Source of the DNA: Nitrosomonas sp. Nm51
GTDB taxonomy: Bacteria; Pseudomonadota; Gammaproteobacteria; Burkholderiales; Nitrosomonadaceae
Length of the DNA: 64,000 bases
Reading direction: 5' to 3'
NCBI RefSeq assembly: GCF_900111165.1
Contig: NZ_FOGH01000006.1
Coordinates: 1-64,000, forward strand
Positions 58,910 through 64,000 of the stretch are shown piece after piece; positions within the stretch are counted from its first letter, which is position 1; the number at the start of each line of letters is the position of its first letter. The position numbers and the translations under genes are program-made. Below the pieces are notes generated by a model. The model made no database searches, was not told the DNA's origin, and saw nothing but the letters and a program-made list of their open reading frames with translations.

Positions 58910-59467
58910 TTGAAAATTAAGCTTCTGTGGTGGAAGCCACACTATCTTCTCGTTCTGGCGGCAGCAGTCATGCTGCCGCTGTTCAGTCCGTTGATTCATG
59001 CGGATGGTATAAAAATTGGTGTTGTGAACACTGAAAAAATTTTGCGTAAATCTATTCCAGCGCTGAATGCCCAGCAGAAAATTGACCAGGAATTCATTCC
59101 GCGCGATGCTGAAATCAAGGAAATGGCACAGCAGGCGAAAGTATTGCAGGATAAGCTGGAAAAAAAGGGCGCGGCCATGAACGAAGCCGACAGACGCGAA
59201 CTGGAACGCGAACTGGCGAATCTGAGCCGTAATTACCAGCGCGCGCAGCGTCAGATGCGCGAGGATTTAACCGTGCGCCAGAATGAAGAATACGGCGTGA
59301 TCCTGGAACTGACTGATAAAGCCATTCACTTTATAGCGAAAAAAGAAAATTACGATTTGATTCTGCAGTTGCAGGATTCTGTCTATCGCAGCCAGCGTAT
59401 CGATATTACCGATCAGGTGATTGACGTACTGAATGCAAAAAAGGGAAAAGATGCGGATCAGCCATAA
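58910..59467 (+). CDS. skp: Periplasmic chaperone Skp/OmpH
   Basis: Skp holds unfolded outer-membrane proteins for the BAM complex. The product (185 residues, TTG start at 58910) has a signal peptide ending PLIHADG. The OmpH family start IKIGVVNTEKILRKSIPALN is followed by a long coiled-coil arm (KEMAQQAKVLQDKLEKKGAA; ELERELANLSRNYQRAQRQM) and a C-terminal beta strand region (YDLILQLQDSVYRSQRIDIT). In most betaproteobacteria lpxD would come next; here fabZ follows after 78 bp. Confidence 0.95.
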   Translation: MKIKLLWWKPHYLLVLAAAVMLPLFSPLIHADGIKIGVVNTEKILRKSIPALNAQQKIDQEFIPRDAEIKEMAQQAKVLQDKLEKKGAAMNEADRRELERELANLSRNYQRAQRQMREDLTVRQNEEYGVILELTDKAIHFIAKKENYDLILQLQDSVYRSQRIDITDQVIDVLNAKKGKDADQP

Positions 59468-59545
59468 TTGGGTCTGCAAAGCAGAACCCCGTCCGGTTAT
59501 ACTGTGCGCAGCGAATAAATCTTACGAATCAATAAGGAAAATCCG

Positions 59546-59989
59546 ATGAATACCATGGACATCCATGAAATCCTTAAATATTTACCGCATCGCTATCCAC
59601 TGTTGCTGGTGGATAAGGTGTTGTCGATTGAACCGGGAAAAAATATTGTCGCGGCTAAAAGCGTGTCGATCAACGAACCGTTTTTCCAGGGTCACTTCCC
59701 GCATCACCCGGTAATGCCAGGTGTGCTGATCGTGGAAGCCCTGGCGCAGGCGGCAGCGTTGCTCACGCTTAAAACCAGTGGTGGAACCAACAAAGAGGAT
59801 ACGGTGTATTATTTTGTCGGCATTGATAACGTCCGTTTCAAAAAGCCGGTGATGCCGGGAGACCGGTTGATTCTTAAAGCCGCTATCGATCGTGAGATAA
59901 AAGGCCTGTGGAAATATACCGCGCGTGCCGAAGTTGATGAGCAACTGGTGACGGAAGCCAAACTGATGTGTACAGCCAGAAGTGTATAA
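59546..59989 (+). CDS. fabZ: (3R)-hydroxyacyl-ACP dehydratase FabZ
   Basis: The hot-dog-fold enzyme of fatty-acid elongation. The 147 residues show [20 protein letters not shown] and [20 protein letters not shown] with catalytic His (GHFP) and Glu (VEALAQ). [20 protein letters not shown] follows. AAGGAAA precedes ATG 59546. Commonly fabZ sits between lpxD and lpxA; both neighbours are absent at this locus, and rnhB begins 34 bp downstream. Confidence 0.97.
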   Translation: MNTMDIHEILKYLPHRYPLLLVDKVLSIEPGKNIVAAKSVSINEPFFQGHFPHHPVMPGVLIVEALAQAAALLTLKTSGGTNKEDTVYYFVGIDNVRFKKPVMPGDRLILKAAIDREIKGLWKYTARAEVDEQLVTEAKLMCTARSV

Positions 59990-60023
59990 GCAATAAGCGG
60001 TAGCATTAACCGGAGACCGATTA

Positions 60024-60635
60024 TTGCAGACTGTTGCAACCGTATCCCGACAAACAGCCCGGCTGATTGGTGGGGTCGACGAAGCAGGCCGTGGACCGCT
60101 GGCCGGACCCGTGGTAGCCGCCTGTGTGGTACTGGGTGCGCAGTACGATTTGCCTGGCTTGGCGGACTCCAAACAATTGAGTGAGAAAAAACGCAACAGC
60201 CTGGCGGCTGCAATCAGACAGCATGCCAGGGCCTGGGTGGTGGCATCGGCAACGGTCGCGGAAATTGACCGGCTGAATATCCTGCAGGCAACGTTGCTGG
60301 CTATGCAAAGAGCGGTTGCACAGCTGCCGATGACGCCCGGTCTGATAATGATTGACGGGACGCATAGTCCGAAACTTACAATTCCGGTGCGCACCGTGAT
60401 CAAAGGTGACAGTCGGATTGCCGAAATCTCCGCCGCGTCCATTCTGGCAAAAACCACACGTGATGCCGATATGATGGCGCTGCACCAGCGTTATCCGGAA
60501 TACGGGTTTGACCGGCACAAAGGTTACCCGACCAGGCGGCATATCGCCGCTTTACAAATGTATGGTATAACAGACATACACCGGAAAAGCTTCGCGCCTG
60601 TTCAAGCCATTGTAAAATCTATCGTTAATCGCTGA
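60024..60635 (+). CDS. rnhB: Ribonuclease HII
   Basis: RNase HII removes ribonucleotides embedded in DNA. The 203-residue product from TTG 60024 has the family start [20 protein letters not shown] (first Asp-Glu active-site pair), [40 protein letters not shown] and [20 protein letters not shown], then [15 protein letters not shown]. All catalytic acidic residues appear intact. rnhB follows lpxB in most relatives. Confidence 0.96.
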   Translation: MQTVATVSRQTARLIGGVDEAGRGPLAGPVVAACVVLGAQYDLPGLADSKQLSEKKRNSLAAAIRQHARAWVVASATVAEIDRLNILQATLLAMQRAVAQLPMTPGLIMIDGTHSPKLTIPVRTVIKGDSRIAEISAASILAKTTRDADMMALHQRYPEYGFDRHKGYPTRRHIAALQMYGITDIHRKSFAPVQAIVKSIVNR

Positions 60636-60656
60636 ATTATTCATAAAGGAATCGAC

Positions 60657-61106
60657 ATGGAAACCCTGAAAGTTGTGCATATACTCGGCGTCGTTATCTG
60701 GGTGGGCGGCATGTTCTTTGCCTATATGGTATTGCGGCCGGTTGTCAATCAACTGTTACCGTCACCGCCGCAGATGCTCAAGTTCTGGCAAATGGTTTTT
60801 GCCGGCTTTTTTCACTGGGTATGGCTGTCCATTACGGTGATTCTTGCAAGCGGATTGCACATGATTTCTCAAATGGGCGGGTTTGGCAGGTTACCCTTCA
60901 ATGTGTATCTGATGTTTGCCATCGGTTCCATGATGATGCTGATATTTCTCTACGTGTACTTTACCGCTTACCGGAAGCTGAAACGTTATGTGGCGGCTGA
61001 AGAATGGGAATCGGCGGGTATCGCGCTGGTGCAGATACGCGTCCTGGTTGGTTTGAGCCTGATTCTGGGTTTTGTAACCATTGCTATCGCCATTCTGGAT
61101 GCCTAG
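60657..61106 (+). CDS. CopD-like small integral membrane protein, 149 residues
   Basis: The protein has four predicted helices: VVHILGVVIWVGGMFFAYMV, FAGFFHWVWLSITVILASGL, YLMFAIGSMMMLIFLYVYFT and QIRVLVGLSLILGFVTIAIA. The first with HxxxxxxWxGG resembles the CopD family and UPF0093/HemJ-like membrane proteins that may bind haem or copper. AAAGGA precedes ATG 60657. The stop codon TAG (61104-61106) lies inside the left end of the inverted-repeat element at 61102. The original C-terminus may therefore have been altered by that insertion. Confidence 0.75.
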   Translation: METLKVVHILGVVIWVGGMFFAYMVLRPVVNQLLPSPPQMLKFWQMVFAGFFHWVWLSITVILASGLHMISQMGGFGRLPFNVYLMFAIGSMMMLIFLYVYFTAYRKLKRYVAAEEWESAGIALVQIRVLVGLSLILGFVTIAIAILDA

Positions 61107-61373
61107 TGCTCTATCAATATGATATTGCCGGGTTCAGTGAGCTTGTCAGCGACCATGGCAAGGCGTGCCTTGCAGGCAATAGTTGTTCTATTGTCGAAAG
61201 GCGCAACGCAGACCATGGACGCTGACAAGCTCACCCACAGGGCGTTACCGTGGTGTTCTGCAACTGCGTTACAGCACTTGAAAAGGGAGCAACCCTTTCC
61301 TGCGTGCTGCGCCTTGTTGCATAACACCACGGTAACGCTGTACCAGGCAATATCATATTGATAGAGCACTAGG
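61102..61373. mobile_element. 272-bp MITE-like element with perfect 28-bp terminal inverted repeats
   Basis: The ends CCTAGTGCTCTATCAATATG ... (61102-61129) and its exact complement (61346-61373) are perfect inverted repeats. Two further inverted pairs lie inside: GAGCTTGTCAGCGACCATGG near 61139 with its near-complement ending about 61230, and GCGTTACCGTGGTGTT near 61242 with AACACCACGGTAACGC near 61323. The RNA or single strand would fold into a two-armed cloverleaf. TA flanks the core ends. There is no open frame that resembles a transposase. It is unrelated to the 160-bp element. Confidence 0.8.
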
Positions 61374-61418
61374 GGGTGTTGTTTTTAATCAATTGATAAA
61401 ATGGGGAGTTAAACCTAT

Positions 61419-61898
61419 ATGCGTATAGACAAAGATACTGTGGTGTCGCTTCAGTACGAACTATCCGATTCATCCGGCAACCTGATTGAAAAAACGGAAG
61501 ATCCGATCAGCTATCTGCACGGCGGGTATGACGGCATTTTTCCCATGGTCGAGGAAGCCCTGCATGAAAAAGAGATCGGTTACAGTTGTACCGTTTCAAT
61601 GGAACCGGAACATACTTTTGGTGACTATGACAGCGCTCTGGTCCGCCTGGAACCGCGCAGCGCTTTTCCCGAGAATGTCGAAGTCGGCATGCGTTTTGAA
61701 GGCGCTGCCGAAGGTTCGGACGATTACCAGATCTATACCGTGACCGATATCGCGGAAGATAAAGTGGTCGTGGACGGTAACCATCCGCTGGCCGGCATGA
61801 AGCTGAATTTTGCTTGTACGGTGATCGACGTGCGTGCGGCAACGACGGAAGAAATTTCGCATCAACACGTGCATGGATCCGATGGCCATATGCATTAG
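61419..61898 (+). CDS. slyD: SlyD-type FKBP peptidyl-prolyl isomerase
   Basis: The 159-residue cytoplasmic protein starts MRIDKDTVVSLQYELSDSSG and has EDPISYLHGGYDGIFPMVEE, GDYDSALVRLEPRSAFPENV in the insert-in-flap chaperone domain, and VDGNHPLAGMKLNFACTVID returning to the FKBP core. The C-terminus ISHQHVHGSDGHMH is a short His-rich tail, as in metal-binding SlyD proteins. It acts as a folding catalyst, and in other bacteria it supplies Ni to hydrogenase. It is convergent with mutS, 35 bp apart. Confidence 0.93.
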   Translation: MRIDKDTVVSLQYELSDSSGNLIEKTEDPISYLHGGYDGIFPMVEEALHEKEIGYSCTVSMEPEHTFGDYDSALVRLEPRSAFPENVEVGMRFEGAAEGSDDYQIYTVTDIAEDKVVVDGNHPLAGMKLNFACTVIDVRAATTEEISHQHVHGSDGHMH

Positions 61899-61933
61899 TA
61901 CTAGCAAGCAGTTATCCATCGGGCGCTTTACTG

Positions 61934-64000
61934 TCAGCATTGTTCGTCCAGTATTTGCTTGATTTTATAGAGCTGTTCGAGCGCCTGCCGCGGTGTCAGT
62001 TCATCGGGTGAAATGGCGCGCAGCATGGGAATCAACGGATTTTCCTGTGGTTCGATATCGGTGTCGGCCTCGGCGTCGTCAAAAACCAGATCAAGTTGCG
62101 GCGTTTTGTCGGCGCTGTGTTTCTCGAGTTCCGTCAGATGTTTTCTGGCCATGCGGATCGCCTGACGAGGAACGCCCGCCAGCGCGGCGACCTGCAGGCC
62201 GTAACTCTGGCTCGCCGGTCCTGCGGTGACTTTATGCAGGAAAACAATGCGGTGTTTATGCTCCACGGCTTCCAGGTGGACATTGCGGATTTGTCTGAAT
62301 TCTTCGGCCAGCTGCGTTAGTTCAAAATAATGCGTGGCAAACAGCGTGCAGCTTTTATTCCTGGTCAGCAGATAGCGCGCGATTGCCAGGGCGAGCGCAA
62401 GTCCGTCGAATGTCGACGTGCCGCGGCCGACTTCATCCATCAGCACCAGACTTTGCGCCGTGGCGTTGTGCAGAATATTGGCAGTCTCCGTCATTTCCAC
62501 CATAAAGGTCGAATGCCCGCCTGCAAGATCGTCCGACGCGCCGATACGGGTAAAAATCTGGTCGAGCAGGCCGATTTGCACTTTTTCCGCCGGAACGAAG
62601 CTGCCGCAATGCGCCAGTAGCGCAATCAGCGCAACCTGGCGCATATAAGTTGACTTGCCGCCCATATTGGGCCCGGTGATAATCAGCATCTGATGGCCGC
62701 CGCGGTATTGCCGGCCCAGCTGCGCGTCATTGGGGATATAATTGTCCACCTGGCGCTCCACCACCGGATGGCGTCCCGCTTCGATATCGATCATCGTGTC
62801 TTCCGTGAATACCGGCGCGGTGTAGCCGAGCGCTTGCGCACGTTCCGCAAAGGCGCACAGCACATCAATACCGGCCACGCTGGCGGCGGTTTGCTGCAAC
62901 ACCGGAACCGATGCGGACAGCTTGTCCAGCAGTGTATCGTACAAAAATTTTTCGCGTGCTAGCGCGCGGTCCTGCGCAGCCAGCGCCTTGTCCTCAAATG
63001 TTTTGAGCTCGGGCGTGATGTAGCGTTCGGCGCTTTTGAGTGTCTGTCTGCGGCGGTAATTGTCCGGTACCTTGCCGGTATGCGCATGCGTGACTTCGAT
63101 GTAGAAACCGTGCACACGGTTATATTCTACCTTGAGATTCGGAATGCCGGTACGTTCCTTTTCACGCGTTTCCAGTTGCAGCAGAAATTCGCCGCAGTTG
63201 TGTTGTAGGGCACGCAATTCGTCGAGTTCGGCATCATAACCGTCGGCAATCACGTTGCCTTCACGCAGCACAGCGCCAGGCTCCGGCCGGATTGCCTGCT
63301 CCAGCAAACTGGCCAGCGTGGGATCGGGCTGCAGATCCTGTGCTAACAGTGGAAGATTGCCTGCAGTGCATGCGGCAAGTGCTCTGGCCGCTTCGGGCAG
63401 CAGTTTCAGGCTGTCACGCAAACCCGATAAATCCCTTGGGCGCGCCGTGTGCAACGCAATGCGCGCCGTGATGCGCTCAATATCGGCGACATGCCGCAGA
63501 CAATCGCGCACCGCCGAATACGCATTGTGCGCGATCAAGCCGGCCACGCTGTCCTGCCGTTGCTGAATTGCCGACAGGTCGCGCAGCGGATGATGCAGCC
63601 AGGACTGCAACAGACGGCTGCCCATGCTGGTGGCGCAGGTATCGAGCAGCGACAACAGTGTCGGCGCGCGCTCATTGCGAATGGTCTCGGAGATTTCCAG
63701 ATTGCGGCGGGTGGCCGCATCCATGCGCACATATATATTATTACGCACTACCTGCAGCGATGTTACATGCAGTGCGGTGCTGCCCTGCGTCAGACGGGCG
63801 TATTCGAGCAGCGCATTGGCCGCTCCCAGCGCCGTTGTCAAATCCGCGCAGCCGAAGCCGGACAGATCGTACGCTTCGAAATGACGGGTCAGACTGCGCA
63901 CGGCACTGTCGAAATCGAACTGCCACGGTGGCAGTGTTTTCAGAGTCCAGCGGCCGCGCAAATCCGGCGCCGAACGCAGCGATTCAGGCAGCAGAATTTC
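61934..64000 (-). CDS. mutS: DNA mismatch repair protein MutS (5' end outside window)
   Basis: The visible part is the C-terminal 688 or so residues of MutS. The frame stays open to the window end ([20 protein letters not shown]), so the N-terminal mismatch-recognition domain of about 170-190 residues is missing from view. Seen are the connector/core ([20 protein letters not shown]), the ATPase with Walker [21 protein letters not shown], Walker [21 protein letters not shown], the His of LFATHYFEL and the helix-turn-helix/dimer region [20 protein letters not shown]. It recognises mismatches and recruits MutL. Confidence 0.97.
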   Translation of the reverse strand, partial: EILLPESLRSAPDLRGRWTLKTLPPWQFDFDSAVRSLTRHFEAYDLSGFGCADLTTALGAANALLEYARLTQGSTALHVTSLQVVRNNIYVRMDAATRRNLEISETIRNERAPTLLSLLDTCATSMGSRLLQSWLHHPLRDLSAIQQRQDSVAGLIAHNAYSAVRDCLRHVADIERITARIALHTARPRDLSGLRDSLKLLPEAARALAACTAGNLPLLAQDLQPDPTLASLLEQAIRPEPGAVLREGNVIADGYDAELDELRALQHNCGEFLLQLETREKERTGIPNLKVEYNRVHGFYIEVTHAHTGKVPDNYRRRQTLKSAERYITPELKTFEDKALAAQDRALAREKFLYDTLLDKLSASVPVLQQTAASVAGIDVLCAFAERAQALGYTAPVFTEDTMIDIEAGRHPVVERQVDNYIPNDAQLGRQYRGGHQMLIITGPNMGGKSTYMRQVALIALLAHCGSFVPAEKVQIGLLDQIFTRIGASDDLAGGHSTFMVEMTETANILHNATAQSLVLMDEVGRGTSTFDGLALALAIARYLLTRNKSCTLFATHYFELTQLAEEFRQIRNVHLEAVEHKHRIVFLHKVTAGPASQSYGLQVAALAGVPRQAIRMARKHLTELEKHSADKTPQLDLVFDDAEADTDIEPQENPLIPMLRAISPDELTPRQALEQLYKIKQILDEQC

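Noticed and set aside
59582-60457. 291-codon minus-strand frame across fabZ and rnhB
   Set aside because: Covers two well-supported genes on the opposite strand and encodes no recognisable fold.

Overview
The window reads as chromosome of a Gram-negative betaproteobacterium, most likely an ammonia oxidiser of the Nitrosomonas type. This rests on the rpsB-tsf-pyrH-frr-uppS-cdsA-dxr-rseP-bamA-skp-fabZ-rnhB order, the Nqr and Mrp gene types, the REP-associated transposase remnant and the small dispersed elements. The genus is an inference; the class is better supported. No rRNA, tRNA, CRISPR array or intact transposase was seen.

Layout. 1-1.3 kb is a decaying accessory stretch: a partial gene end, a 26-residue membrane peptide, a REP-associated transposase remnant with a REP-like hairpin, and a dead VapBC-type toxin-antitoxin pair. 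1.3-7.7 kb (minus strand) is a signalling/envelope cluster: CHASE2 adenylate cyclase, then a FecR-TPR-outer-membrane-barrel fusion, then a small lipoprotein. 7.7-9 kb holds yaaA and a SnoaL-like gene. 9-30.6 kb is a sodium/proton module. It starts with a six-gene Mrp antiporter operon (mrpAB-C-D-E-F-G, minus). A CBS-domain gene and nqrABCDEF plus an apbE-nqrM fusion follow (plus). A second, differently organised Mrp-like operon with three MrpD/NuoM-type subunits closes it (minus). 31-37.4 kb holds a YbaN-type membrane protein, an exported FKBP, a large AsmA-like DUF748 protein, a DUF2780-like lipoprotein, a CBS protein and a cold-shock protein. 38-43.8 kb is one secreted 1917-residue modular protein carrying a nearly perfect 1179-bp internal tandem duplication. 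43.8-45.3 kb has no convincing gene and contains a MITE-like element. 45.3-48.7 kb has a BCCT transporter, a lipoprotein cytochrome c and an FNR regulator. 48.9-60.6 kb is the translation/isoprenoid/envelope housekeeping operon, from which lpxD, lpxA and lpxB are absent at their usual places. 60.6-64 kb has a small membrane protein, a 272-bp inverted-repeat element, a SlyD-type isomerase and the 3' part of mutS, which runs off the window.

How the parts work together. Nqr couples NADH:quinone chemistry to Na+ movement, and Mrp complexes exchange Na+ for H+. With both on one 21-kb block, the locus looks like a sodium-circuit island. In an ammonia oxidiser it could either export Na+ or drive reverse electron flow to NADH using a Na+ gradient made from the proton gradient; the direction is inference. 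The most notable features are the two Mrp operons flanking Nqr, the ApbE-NqrM fusion, the FecR-TPR-barrel fusion beside a CHASE2 cyclase, the internal duplication in the giant secreted protein, the missing lpx genes and two families of small mobile-like elements.
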